NCBI GenBank assembly: GCA_002293535.1
Contig: DBDK01000003.1
Span: 186,001-250,000, forward strand
From: Alistipes sp. UBA934
GTDB taxonomy: Bacteria > Bacteroidota > Bacteroidia > Bacteroidales > Rikenellaceae
DNA length: 64,000 nucleotides
Direction: 5' to 3'
How positions within the stretch are numbered: the first letter of the stretch is position 1; each line of letters begins with the position of its first letter. A program made the translations under genes and the position numbers. Positions 8,880-17,154 of this stretch are shown piece after piece. The notes under the pieces were generated by a model. It was not told the origin of the DNA and did not search any database. It saw only the letters and a list, made by a program, of their open reading frames with translations.

Positions 8880-9496
8880 ACGGAGAGATTTTCGTTGATT
8901 TTTGCGGAGATAAGATCGCGGAAATCTTCTGAAGGACAGACATTTATGATTTCAGCGATGAAGCCTTCGAGCTGCATTCGGCGTGCCTCTGATTCGCTGA
9001 TTCCGCGCTGACGCATATAGTAAATTGCGTCCTCGTCGAGCCTGCCAATCGTTGCCCCGTGGGAACATTTGACGTCGTCGGCATAAATTTCGAGTTGCGG
9101 GCTGGTCGTGATGCGCGCCGAATCGGAAAGCTGAATGTTTCGACTATATTGTTGGGCATCAGTATGTTGAGCATCGCGAGCTACAAAAATTGTGCCTGAG
9201 AAAGAACCGGCTGCAGATCCGGAAACGATGCCTTTGACGAGCTGCCGGCTGGTGGTGTCGGGAGCCAAGTGATTGACACGCACATTTATAGAGGCATTGC
9301 CCACGAAGAGTCCGTGTAGGTTCACAGAAGCGTGAGGGCCGACGAGATCGACCGTGAGCGAAAGTTGCGCCGAGTCGGTCGGAACGCCTCCGAGTGCGAA
9401 GGCGACCAAGTGCAGATCTTGACCGGCTTCGACCTTGAAATTCAGGCTTTTAGAACCCGATTCAACAAGAATGGGTTCCGGAAATGAGCCAGTCAT
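8870..9496 (-). CDS. sufD: Fe-S cluster assembly protein SufD, half-length form
   Basis: Partner of SufB and SufC in the SufBC2D scaffold for Fe-S clusters. Only 208 residues are encoded, whereas SufD usually has about 420-450. What remains is the second half of the beta-helical core and the C-terminal helical domain. Seen are VNHLAPDTTSRQLVKGI, DAQQYSRNIQLSD, QLEIYADDVKCSHGATIG (histidine at the SufB interface) and LDEDAIYYMRQRGI. The missing N-terminal half is not in another frame: the sequence upstream is the end of sufC, which this gene overlaps by 35 bases from an ATG at 9496. Either this lineage uses a minimal SufD or the gene is decaying. The tight coupling and intact C-terminal motifs favour a working protein. 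Confidence 0.88.
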   Translation of the reverse strand: MTGSFPEPILVESGSKSLNFKVEAGQDLHLVAFALGGVPTDSAQLSLTVDLVGPHASVNLHGLFVGNASINVRVNHLAPDTTSRQLVKGIVSGSAAGSFSGTIFVARDAQHTDAQQYSRNIQLSDSARITTSPQLEIYADDVKCSHGATIGRLDEDAIYYMRQRGISESEARRMQLEGFIAEIINVCPSEDFRDLISAKINENLSVCS

Positions 9497-10280
9497 AGCC
9501 GTCGGATTCGAGTTTGAGGGCGAGCTCGCGAGTGCCCGAATGGATGATGCGACCCTTGTAGAGCACGTGCACGAAGTCGGGCACGATGTAGTCCAAAAGT
9601 CGCTGATGATGAGTGATTAACACGATTGCGTTGTCGGGCCGGCGCAGGCGCGAAACTCCCTCGCCCACCACCCTCAGCGCGTCGATATCGAGCCCGGAGT
9701 CGGTTTCGTCGAGCACGGCAAGGCGTGGTTCCAGCATTGCCATCTGGAAAATCTCGTTCTTTTTCTTCTCGCCGCCGGAAAACCCCTCATTCACCGAGCG
9801 CGAAATCATCGCCGGATCGAGCTCCACAAGGGCGGCCTTTTCGCGAGTAAGGCGCAGGAATTCTGTAGTATTAAGTAGCTGCAGACCAAGGTGTTTACGT
9901 CGTTCGGCCACGGCAGCTTTCATAAAATTTGCCATAGACACGCCGGGAATTTCTACCGGATACTGGAAGCCGAGAAAAAGACCCTCGCGGGCACGCTCCT
10001 CGATGCTGACAGAGAGCAAGTCGAGCGGTGTGGAAGATGTTTTGGGAGAGAACGTGACGCTGCCACCAGTGACCTCGAAGCGCGGATTGCCCGCCAACAC
10101 AGAGGCCAGCGTACTTTTGCCGGATCCGTTGGGGCCCATTATGGCGTGAACCTCGCCGGCTGCGACTTCGAGATTAATCCCCTTGAGGATCTCACGAGTG
10201 TCATTTAAATCGCGGTCGGCGTTCCGACCACGACCTGCCACGGAAGCGTGCAAGTTGCTTATTTTGAGTAATTTATTCAT
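9462..10280 (-). CDS. sufC: Fe-S cluster assembly ATPase SufC
   Basis: ABC-type ATPase of the SufBCD scaffold. The 272 residues contain the Walker A motif GPNGSGKST, the Q-loop LGFQYPVEIPG, the signature FSGGEKKKNE, and Walker B with the Suf-specific DETDSGLDIDAL. The start is at MNKLLKISNLHASV (ATG at 10280); an ATG 30 bases upstream would run into the intergenic repeat. Residues about 13-27 (GRGRNADRDLNDTR) form an insertion between HASV and EILKGINLEV, where typical SufC has only about three residues. It contains a copy of the palindromic element. Confidence 0.96.
   Translation of the reverse strand: MNKLLKISNLHASVAGRGRNADRDLNDTREILKGINLEVAAGEVHAIMGPNGSGKSTLASVLAGNPRFEVTGGSVTFSPKTSSTPLDLLSVSIEERAREGLFLGFQYPVEIPGVSMANFMKAAVAERRKHLGLQLLNTTEFLRLTREKAALVELDPAMISRSVNEGFSGGEKKKNEIFQMAMLEPRLAVLDETDSGLDIDALRVVGEGVSRLRRPDNAIVLITHHQRLLDYIVPDFVHVLYKGRIIHSGTRELALKLESDGYDWLISGTHSC
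10208..10231 (-). repeat. dispersed palindromic element, copy 2 (inside sufC)
   Basis: The minus strand reads GGTCGGAACGCCGACC, a perfect 6-bp stem around AACG. It is translated in frame as G-R-N-A-D-R-D at residues about 17-25 of SufC, inside an extra N-terminal loop. Confidence 0.78.
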
Positions 10281-10295
10281 TGACGTAATAATAAA

Positions 10296-10319
10296 AATAG
10301 CTGCCGGCATTCCGGCTAA
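10296..10319 (-). repeat. dispersed palindromic element, copy 3 (at the sufB stop)
   Basis: The minus strand reads TAGCCGGAATGCCGGCAGC, in which TAG is the sufB stop codon. The stem is GCCGG/CCGGC and is followed by ATTTTTATT. It fills most of the sufB-sufC gap and could act as an internal attenuator or an mRNA-stabilising hairpin. Confidence 0.72.
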
Positions 10320-11749
10320 CCAACACTTCCTTCTAATGAAATTGCCAACAACTTTTGTGCCTCGACAGCGAACTCCATCGGCAATTTGTTCAACACTTCG
10401 CGTGCATATCCACCGACTATCAACCCGACTGCATCCTCGACGGCAAGACCTCGTTGACCGAGATAAAAGAGCTGATCCTCATTGATTTTGGAGGTAGTGG
10501 CCTCGTGTTCGACAATGGCAGATGCGTTGTTCGTTTCGATGACCGGAAAAGTGTGTGCTCCGCACTTGTCGCCCACGAGAAGTGAGTCACACTGGGAATA
10601 GTTACGCGCACCTTCGGCACGTCTGGCCACCTGTACCAGGCCTCGATAAGAGTTTTCGCTCTCGCCTGCCGAGATGCCCTTCGAAACGATGCGGGAGCGG
10701 GTGTTTTTGCCCAAATGGATCATCTTTGTGCCAGTGTCCGCCTGCTGGCGGCCAGCGGTCATTGCCACGGAGTAAAATTCGCCTACAGAGCCATCTCCGG
10801 CCAGGATGCACGAAGGATATTTCCACGTGATGGCCGAACCGGTCTCGACCTGAGTCCACGACAGGCGCGAATTGTCGCCTTTGCACAAACCTCTTTTGGT
10901 GACGAAGTTAAAGACTCCGCCACGACCCTCTTTGTCGCCCGGATACCAGTTCTGAACGGTGCTGTACTTCACCTCGGCGTCTTTGTGTACGACAATCTCG
11001 ACCACCGCTGCGTGGAGCTGATTTTCATCACGTTGCGGTGCCGTACAACCCTCCAGATAACTAACGTAAGAACCCTCCTCGGCGACGATCAGTGTGCGCT
11101 CGAACTGCCCCGTGCCCGCCGCGTTGATGCGAAAATAGGTCGAAAGTTCCATCGGTGCGCGAACCCCCTTCGGAATATAGCAAAACGACCCATCGGAAAA
11201 CACGGCGGCATTAAGCGCTGCGTAAAAGTTATCTGTATGTGGAACGACACTTTCAAGATACTTTTGCACCAGCTCCGGGTAGTCGCGCACGGCCTCAGAC
11301 ATAGAGCAAAAAACGATTCCTTTCTCGGCCAGAGTATCTTTAAATGTGGTTTTGACCGATACCGAATCCATCACTGCATCAACAGCAACGCCCGCCAGCA
11401 TCATCTGCTCCTCCAGCGGAATACCCAGTTTGTTGAACGTGTCTATGAGCTGCGGATCCACCTCGTCCATCGACTTTTTGGTGGCGGTTCGGGGCGCTGC
11501 GTAATAGATAATATCTTGAAAATCAATATCAGGGATCTTCAAATGAGCCCAAGTAGGAGGTGTTAGAGTGAGCCAATGTCGATATGCTTTCAAACGACGC
11601 TCCAACATCCAGGCGGGTTCCTCTTTTTTCGCTGAAATAAGTTTGATAATCCGCTCGTTAAGGCCACAAGGAATGGTCTCCGTGTCGATATCCGTCACGA
11701 AACCATACTCATACTCGCGGTCGGCGAGCTGGTCTATCAACTCGTTCAT
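10316..11749 (-). CDS. sufB: Fe-S cluster assembly protein SufB
   Basis: Main scaffold subunit of SufBC2D, where nascent Fe-S clusters form. The 477 residues are full length. Seen are the N-terminal helical region, then SDGSFCYIPKGVRAPMELSTYFRIN, EGCTAPQRDENQLHAAVVEI, GRGGVFNFVTKRG and CDSLLVGDKCGAHTFP (the proposed assembly-site cysteine). EHEATTSKINEDQLFYLGQRGL, typical of SufB, closes the core. The start overlaps the uvrC stop as ATGA (11746-11749). The TAG stop is the first triplet of a palindromic element. Confidence 0.98.
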   Translation of the reverse strand: MNELIDQLADREYEYGFVTDIDTETIPCGLNERIIKLISAKKEEPAWMLERRLKAYRHWLTLTPPTWAHLKIPDIDFQDIIYYAAPRTATKKSMDEVDPQLIDTFNKLGIPLEEQMMLAGVAVDAVMDSVSVKTTFKDTLAEKGIVFCSMSEAVRDYPELVQKYLESVVPHTDNFYAALNAAVFSDGSFCYIPKGVRAPMELSTYFRINAAGTGQFERTLIVAEEGSYVSYLEGCTAPQRDENQLHAAVVEIVVHKDAEVKYSTVQNWYPGDKEGRGGVFNFVTKRGLCKGDNSRLSWTQVETGSAITWKYPSCILAGDGSVGEFYSVAMTAGRQQADTGTKMIHLGKNTRSRIVSKGISAGESENSYRGLVQVARRAEGARNYSQCDSLLVGDKCGAHTFPVIETNNASAIVEHEATTSKINEDQLFYLGQRGLAVEDAVGLIVGGYAREVLNKLPMEFAVEAQKLLAISLEGSVG

Positions 11750-13590
11750 TTCGAGGACAAAGGTAGGAAATATTTACGAATTGCGGCGGCACGGGATGGG
11801 CCGACGACTTCGGCAAGGGAATCGGATGAGCTTTCGGAAGGAGAGACAAGGGCGACCGCGCGGATAGCAGAGACGCTTTTAAATGCGTTGAGCAGCTGGG
11901 CTATGGTCTTGGGGCCGATGCCGGGGATGTTTTCAAGCTCCGAATGAATAAAATCGGCCGAGCGTTTGTTGCGGTGGAACGTAATGCCGAATCGGTGAGC
12001 CTCGTCGCGGATGTGCATCAAAACTTTGAGCGGTTCGCCGCCACGTTTGAGATAATAGGGCATCGGGTCGCCGGGGAAAAACACCTCCTCGATGCGCTTG
12101 GCGAGCCCCACGAGAGGGACGCGATCGGCGATGCCAAGTTCTTGAAACACACCGAAGGCTGCTGAAAGTTGGCCCTTGCCTCCATCGACGACAACCAGAT
12201 CAGGAAGGAGGTCGCCCTCAGCTAAAAGGCGGGAGTAACGCCGATGGACAATTTCGCGCATCGAAGCGAAGTCATCAGGCCCCGTGACCGTTTTGATGTT
12301 GAAGTGACGATACTCTTTTCGTGCGGGCTTGGCATCGCGGAACACGACGCACGATGCGACAGGATGAGTGCCGCCGAGGTTGGAGTTGTCGAAACACTCG
12401 ATCCAACGAGGTGGCCGATCAAGATGCAACTCGCGCTGTAAGGCATCCAAGACACGATTCGTAGCTTTTTCGGGATCTTTTATTTCGAGGTTCTTAAGCT
12501 GCTCGGCGCGATAGATGCGGGCATTTTTCTCGGCAAACTCCAACAGTCTCAATTTCTCACCACGCCTGGGAACACTGAATTTTTGTTCGGGAAACAGTGC
12601 TTTTTCGGGTAGGAACGGAAGCACGATTTCGCGAGCAAGGGGACCGGCAATTTTCTCCTGAATCTGTTGAATTGCCGTGGTGAGTATTCTTGCAGGGTCT
12701 TGTTCGGCGCCGAGGACGAGTTGCACGGTGAAAGAATTGATGACGGTTCCTCGTTTGATACGGGCGAAGTTACAATAGGCAACATCTTCGTCCACAACCA
12801 ATGCAAAAACATCCAAATCGCCGAGAGATGAGCTGGCTATCACTGACTTTGATGTGTAGTTTTCGAGCAGATCGAGGCGATGTTTGTACGCCGCGGCGTG
12901 CTCGAATTTCAACTCGGCTGCGGCTTGTTTCATTGCCGTGGTGAGCGCGCGGCGAATCGGCCCCAACTCGCCGCGCAACATCGCGCGTGCCATCTCGACG
13001 AGCTCATTATACTCTCCCTCAGATTGTTTACCGGCGCAAGGGCCGCGACAATTTCCCAGGTGATATTCGAGGCAGGGACGGTATATTCCCTTTGCTATCT
13101 CCTCCGGAGCCAAATTTAGCTTGCAAGTGCGGAACCCGAACACTGCGTGAAGGATCTCTAACAAGTTACGCTGCACGCCGATAGAGGCATAAGGGCCAAA
13201 GTAAGCCGACCCGTCCCTGACTACACGCCGTGTGGAGAGAATGCGCGGAAAAGGTTCCCGCTTAAGCACGATCCAAGGATAGGTCTTGTCGTCCTTGAGC
13301 ATCGCGTTGTAGCGTGGCTGAAGCGTCTTGATGAGCGAGTTTTCGAGAAGCAATGCATCGGTCTCGGAGCCCGTAACAATGTGGCGGATCTCTACCGCCT
13401 TCTTGACCATCACGCGGATCTTGGAGGGCAGGCGGTTTTCGACAAAGTACTGAGACACACGCTTTTTCAGTGCCTTTGCCTTACCGACATACAACACTAT
13501 TCCGTCTCCATCGACGAACTGATAAATCCCCGGCAGCACCGGCAACGCGGCAGCCTGCTCGCGTAGTGGGGTATGTTTTTCGGCGGACAT
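11746..13590 (-). CDS. uvrC: excinuclease ABC subunit UvrC
   Basis: Makes both incisions in nucleotide excision repair. The 614 residues show the GIY-YIG nuclease (LPGIYQFVDGDGIVLYVGKA, about 19-38), a UVR motif that binds UvrB (about 205-235), the RNase H-like nuclease domain (ECFDNSNLGGTHPVASCVVF, then VVDGGKGQL) and a C-terminal helix-hairpin-helix (IPGIGPKTIAQLL). It is the first gene of the uvrC-sufB-sufC-sufD-mnmG unit. The ATG at 13590 lies only 7 bases from its predicted promoter box, so its mRNA should be almost leaderless. Confidence 0.97.
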   Translation of the reverse strand: MSAEKHTPLREQAAALPVLPGIYQFVDGDGIVLYVGKAKALKKRVSQYFVENRLPSKIRVMVKKAVEIRHIVTGSETDALLLENSLIKTLQPRYNAMLKDDKTYPWIVLKREPFPRILSTRRVVRDGSAYFGPYASIGVQRNLLEILHAVFGFRTCKLNLAPEEIAKGIYRPCLEYHLGNCRGPCAGKQSEGEYNELVEMARAMLRGELGPIRRALTTAMKQAAAELKFEHAAAYKHRLDLLENYTSKSVIASSSLGDLDVFALVVDEDVAYCNFARIKRGTVINSFTVQLVLGAEQDPARILTTAIQQIQEKIAGPLAREIVLPFLPEKALFPEQKFSVPRRGEKLRLLEFAEKNARIYRAEQLKNLEIKDPEKATNRVLDALQRELHLDRPPRWIECFDNSNLGGTHPVASCVVFRDAKPARKEYRHFNIKTVTGPDDFASMREIVHRRYSRLLAEGDLLPDLVVVDGGKGQLSAAFGVFQELGIADRVPLVGLAKRIEEVFFPGDPMPYYLKRGGEPLKVLMHIRDEAHRFGITFHRNKRSADFIHSELENIPGIGPKTIAQLLNAFKSVSAIRAVALVSPSESSSDSLAEVVGPSRAAAIRKYFLPLSSK

Positions 13591-13597
13591 AGTATCA

Positions 13598-13605
13598 CAA
13601 AAATA
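13598..13605 (-). promoter_or_regulatory. predicted uvrC-suf operon promoter -7 box
   Basis: TATTTTTG on the minus strand fits TAnnTTTG and lies 7 bases upstream of the uvrC ATG. It is back to back with the pheS promoter within a 40-base intergenic region. Confidence 0.6.
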
Positions 13606-13616
13606 GCAAAAATTAC

Positions 13617-13624
13617 TATCTTTG
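13617..13624 (+). promoter_or_regulatory. predicted pheS operon promoter -7 box
   Basis: TATCTTTG fits TAnnTTTG and ends 6 bases before the pheS ATG at 13631, so transcription probably starts at or next to the start codon. A TTG within the box at 13622 is not a credible start. Confidence 0.65.
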
Positions 13625-13630
13625 TGGGCT

Positions 13631-14665
13631 ATGAAAGAGAAGATTAATGAAGTGATCGCTCAGGTAGAAGCCTTTTCGAGCCGTGCTGCGAGCGAAATTG
13701 AGGATTTCCGGATCCGGATGCTGGGTAAAAAGGGTGTGGTGACGATGCTGATGGAGGAGTTCAGGGAAGCGGCCCCGGAAGTAAAACGCGAGTTGGGCCA
13801 AAAACTCAACGAACTTAAAAACAAAGCTTTAGAACGAGTGAACGAACTCAAAGCTGCGGCAGGTTCGGATGCCGGTGCGGTAAAAATAGGCGACGTAGGC
13901 GATATGACCCGTCCCGGTGGGGGAACCGCCGAACCGATGGGAAGCAGGCATCCTATATCGCTGGTACGCAACCAGATAGTAGATATTTTCGATCGTCTGG
14001 GCTACACCGTGGCTGACGGGCCCGAAATCGAGGACGATCACCACGTCTTCACGGCGCTCAATTTTGCTCCCGAACACCCCGCGAGGGATATGCAGGACAC
14101 GTTTTTCATCGAGAAAAATCCCGACGTATTGCTGCGGACGCACACGAGTTCGATCCAGGTGCGCGTGATGGAGAGCGGGCAGCCCCCGATCCGTGTGATC
14201 TGTCCGGGTCGCGTATTCCGAAACGAGGCTATTTCGTATCGTGCACACTGTATTTTCCATCAGGTAGAAGGGCTCTATATAGATGAGAGCGTGTCGTTTG
14301 CGGATCTGAAGCAAACGTTGCTGCATTTTGCGCGCGAGATGTTCGGTGAGACGACGCAGATCAGGTTGAGACCCTCGTATTTTCCGTTTACCGAGCCGAG
14401 TGCCGAGATGGATGTGTCGTGCAACCTGTGTGGCGGCAAGGGCTGTCCCGTGTGCAAGGGTACCGGCTGGTTGGAGATTATGGGCTGCGGAATGGTCGAT
14501 CCTAACGTGCTTGAAGCCTGCGGAATAGACAGCAAGCGCTACAGCGGTTTTGCCTTTGGAATGGGGGTGGAACGCATCGCGATGCTCAAATACGGTGTGG
14601 GTGACCTGAGGTTGTATTTCGAGAACGATGTTCGCTTCCTTCACCAATTCGATGCTGCTATTTAG
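13631..14665 (+). CDS. pheS: phenylalanyl-tRNA synthetase alpha subunit
   Basis: Catalytic subunit of the class II alpha2beta2 enzyme that charges tRNA-Phe. The 344 residues include the N-terminal coiled-coil (about 1-85), class II motif 1 (HPISLVRNQIVDIFDRLGY), motif 2 (VICPGRVFRNEAI...HQVEGLYID) and motif 3 (FAFGMGVERIAMLKYGVGDLR). A CNLCGGKGCPVCKGTGWLEI segment forms a cysteine-rich hairpin, as in many bacterial PheS. pheT is not next to it. It is the first of ten genes that overlap or nearly touch. Confidence 0.97.
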   Translation: MKEKINEVIAQVEAFSSRAASEIEDFRIRMLGKKGVVTMLMEEFREAAPEVKRELGQKLNELKNKALERVNELKAAAGSDAGAVKIGDVGDMTRPGGGTAEPMGSRHPISLVRNQIVDIFDRLGYTVADGPEIEDDHHVFTALNFAPEHPARDMQDTFFIEKNPDVLLRTHTSSIQVRVMESGQPPIRVICPGRVFRNEAISYRAHCIFHQVEGLYIDESVSFADLKQTLLHFAREMFGETTQIRLRPSYFPFTEPSAEMDVSCNLCGGKGCPVCKGTGWLEIMGCGMVDPNVLEACGIDSKRYSGFAFGMGVERIAMLKYGVGDLRLYFENDVRFLHQFDAAI

Positions 14666-15557
14666 TCTCATACTGTTACTTGCTGAACCTCCAGTTATGC
14701 CTTATACTGAAGGAATTAGGCTTATGGCAGAGGAGAGGCCCACGGAAGCGCTGGCCAAGTTCGAAGAAGCGCTGCAGTTGGCACCCGACCACGATCCATC
14801 GCTATTCGAGGCGGCCGGGGTATTGGCTATACAAGGCGACGAGTTACAGGCTTTGGAATATTCGTCGCGAGCGATTGCATTGGATCCTGAAAATCGCTGG
14901 TACAAAGAACAGTACAGTCGTCTAATGTCTTTGCTCGACATTCGTTTGGGCCGTGCAGTAAGAGCGGGTGACACAGACCACGCATTAGCGATCGCGGCGG
15001 CGAAGTATGCCCGACCTGAAACGGACAAGATGGAGAGTTACTTCGTGAAGGCCAGTATTTTACAGATGGACGGCAGGCTCAAGGAGGCACGCAAAACGTT
15101 GTCGGGAGCGCTGAAAGAAGCCACTACCGACTCGTTGCGTAGTGAGATTTATGGTGCCATCGGATCGCTGTGGCACGAAGAGGGTGACGACAAAAAGGCC
15201 TTCGCCGAGTATGAAAAAGCTCTTTTGTTTAATCGCAATAATGCGTTGGTACTTAACAACTATGCCTACTATTTGGCTGTTGGGGGACAAGAACTGGACA
15301 GGGCGCTTGGAATGGCTTCACGGGCGGTGAAATTGCGCGAAAACGACCCGACGTATTTGGACACGTATGCGTGGGTGCTCTATAAATTAGGCGATTATGC
15401 CGAGGCCAAAAAGGTGATGCAAAGAGCCTTGCCGCTTGACACGGCGGGTAATCCGGAGCTACTGCAACACTATGGCGACATTCTTGCGGCACTGGGGGAC
15501 GAATTTATGGCAGAGGTTTATTGGAGACGTGCGAAGGAGGCGGGCGAGAAAAAATGA
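14652..15557 (+). CDS. exported tetratricopeptide repeat protein
   Basis: The product is about 301 residues from the ATG at 14652, which gives a hydrophobic N-terminus (LLFSLILLLA) likely to be a signal peptide; an ATG 24 bases upstream is also possible. Both overlap the end of pheS. The rest is helical TPR sequence: EALAKFEEALQLAPDH, ALEYSSRAIALDPEN, KAFAEYEKALLFNRNNALVLNNYAYYLA and EAKKVMQRALPLD are clear TPR units. Such proteins are adaptors, often in envelope complexes. Its stop overlaps the start of the EnvC-like gene (ATGA), so a shared role at the cell wall is plausible but not shown. Confidence 0.88.
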   Translation: MLLFSLILLLAEPPVMPYTEGIRLMAEERPTEALAKFEEALQLAPDHDPSLFEAAGVLAIQGDELQALEYSSRAIALDPENRWYKEQYSRLMSLLDIRLGRAVRAGDTDHALAIAAAKYARPETDKMESYFVKASILQMDGRLKEARKTLSGALKEATTDSLRSEIYGAIGSLWHEEGDDKKAFAEYEKALLFNRNNALVLNNYAYYLAVGGQELDRALGMASRAVKLRENDPTYLDTYAWVLYKLGDYAEAKKVMQRALPLDTAGNPELLQHYGDILAALGDEFMAEVYWRRAKEAGEKK

Positions 15558-16738
15558 GACGGGTGGTGGTCATAGCGATGTTGCTGATTGCTGCGATGTT
15601 GGGTGTGGCAGGAATGCTGGCCGGAGCGTTTGCACAGGACCCCGGAATCGCTTCGCAAGAAGAAACGATTCGTCGTGCGCGACAACAACTGGCTGAAATA
15701 GAACGACTTTCGGGAGAAAACACGAAGCAAACAACCTCCTCTGAGCGCGCTTTGGCCATTGCGCGTAACAAGATCGGGGCCGAGCGGCGAATAGTACAGG
15801 GACTTGACAGGCAGGCGGGCGATCTGTCATCGAAGATAAATGCCGACGAAAGGCAGATAAAAGAACTTGAGAATCAGCTCGTCAGGCTCAAAAAAGAGTA
15901 CGCAGAGGCGATCTATTCGGCGTGGAAAAACCACAAACTGAATACCGCCACGGCGTTTCTGTTGGCTGCGCGCGACTTTAACGATGCCACGCGCAGGCTG
16001 AGCCACCTGAGACGCTATAACGGCGTGAGAGTCAATAAGGGGGCTGAGATAGATTCGTTGGGTAAAGAATTGCAGGCCGAAGTAGAGCGACTGGGTGCGT
16101 CGAAGGATACGTTAGATGGACTGAAAGCCCAAAGCCAGGCGGCACTTTCGACCCTGACCAAGAGCGAAACTTCATATCAATCGACGCTTAAGAAGCTGAA
16201 TGCCAATAAAAAGAAATTGGAGGCGGATGCCAAAAAAGAGCGAGACAAGATTGCCGCTGCCCAGCGTGAGATCGACCGGATAATTGCTGCTCAGGCAGCA
16301 GGTAGGGGCGAGGTAGATGTGGTGTTGTCTGGCAAATTCGAGGACAACAAGGGACGCTTGCCCTGGCCGGCCGGCGGTGCAGGCACGGTTTTGGCCCACT
16401 TCGGCGCTAACAGGATGGCCGACGGAATTACGCGAGACGAGAAGGGAATTACGATCGCTACCCAAGCCGGTGCACAGGTGAAAGCGGTATTCGAGGGTAA
16501 GGTGACAGGGGTATACAACATCGGGCAGTTCGACAAATGCGTCACAGTGCGCTCCGGCAGCTATATCGTGTTGTATGGAAACCTGACAGACACGCGTCTG
16601 AAAACAGGTGACCAGGTTGCTATAAATCAGGTTGTTGGACGAATAAACAGTTCCGCAAGTGAGGAGCGACACGTATTGTTACTGCAAATTTGGCGTGAGA
16701 CGACGCCTCTAAATCCGGAAGAATGGCTGCGAAAGTGA
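15554..16738 (+). CDS. EnvC-like murein hydrolase activator (coiled coil plus degenerate LytM domain)
   Basis: The 394 residues start with a signal peptide (to about AFAQ, residue 28). A long coiled coil (about 35-250, rich in Glu, Lys and Ala) follows, and then a C-terminal M23/LytM domain beginning at LPWPAGGAGTVLAHFG. The zinc ligands of active LytM enzymes are missing: the usual HxH near the end reads VLLLQIW and the first HxxxD is absent. This is the pattern of EnvC, which activates amidases rather than cutting peptidoglycan, so a role in daughter-cell separation is likely. The next gene starts 16 bases before its end. Confidence 0.88.
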   Translation: MRRVVVIAMLLIAAMLGVAGMLAGAFAQDPGIASQEETIRRARQQLAEIERLSGENTKQTTSSERALAIARNKIGAERRIVQGLDRQAGDLSSKINADERQIKELENQLVRLKKEYAEAIYSAWKNHKLNTATAFLLAARDFNDATRRLSHLRRYNGVRVNKGAEIDSLGKELQAEVERLGASKDTLDGLKAQSQAALSTLTKSETSYQSTLKKLNANKKKLEADAKKERDKIAAAQREIDRIIAAQAAGRGEVDVVLSGKFEDNKGRLPWPAGGAGTVLAHFGANRMADGITRDEKGITIATQAGAQVKAVFEGKVTGVYNIGQFDKCVTVRSGSYIVLYGNLTDTRLKTGDQVAINQVVGRINSSASEERHVLLLQIWRETTPLNPEEWLRK

Positions 16739-17154
16739 GATTTTACGCGGACGGATCGGATTTTCAACTGAGGAACAAGGCGCGGATAAAGGAGTGGCTG
16801 CGGCAATGTGTTGAAGAAGAGGATTTTAAACTCTATTCGGTGAATTTTATTTTTTGCTCTCAGGGACGGCATTTGGAAATTAATCGTCAGTTTTTAGGGC
16901 ACGACTGGGCGACGGATGTAATTACGTTCGATTACAGTGAAGGGTTGGTGGTGAGTGGGGATATTTTTATTGATCCTGTTACAGTGGCCGAAAATGCTGA
17001 AAACCTGTGTATTGCGCCGGCTGTCGAAATGCGTCGGGTGATGGTTCACGGGGTGTTACACCTATGTGGGCATAACGACAAAACCTCGCGTGAGCGAAGG
17101 GCGATGAGAGCGTTGGAGGATCATTATTTGAGAAAATATTATGCGAGCGTTTGA
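16723..17154 (+). CDS. ybeY: endoribonuclease YbeY (rRNA maturation)
   Basis: Single-strand endoribonuclease for 16S rRNA 3'-end maturation and ribosome quality control. The 143 residues include the family core GHDWATDVITFDY and the metal site HGVLHLCGHND. In most YbeY the site is HxxxHxxxxxH. Here the third ligand position holds Asp with an extra His two residues earlier, a variant I also associate with other Bacteroidota. The start overlaps the EnvC-like gene and the end overlaps sufS by 14 bases. Confidence 0.94.
   Translation: MAAKVRFYADGSDFQLRNKARIKEWLRQCVEEEDFKLYSVNFIFCSQGRHLEINRQFLGHDWATDVITFDYSEGLVVSGDIFIDPVTVAENAENLCIAPAVEMRRVMVHGVLHLCGHNDKTSRERRAMRALEDHYLRKYYASV

Noticed and set aside
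10818..10833. TTCCACGTGATG as a second parS
   Set aside because: The left half fits but the right half fails at several positions, and it lies in sufB coding sequence.
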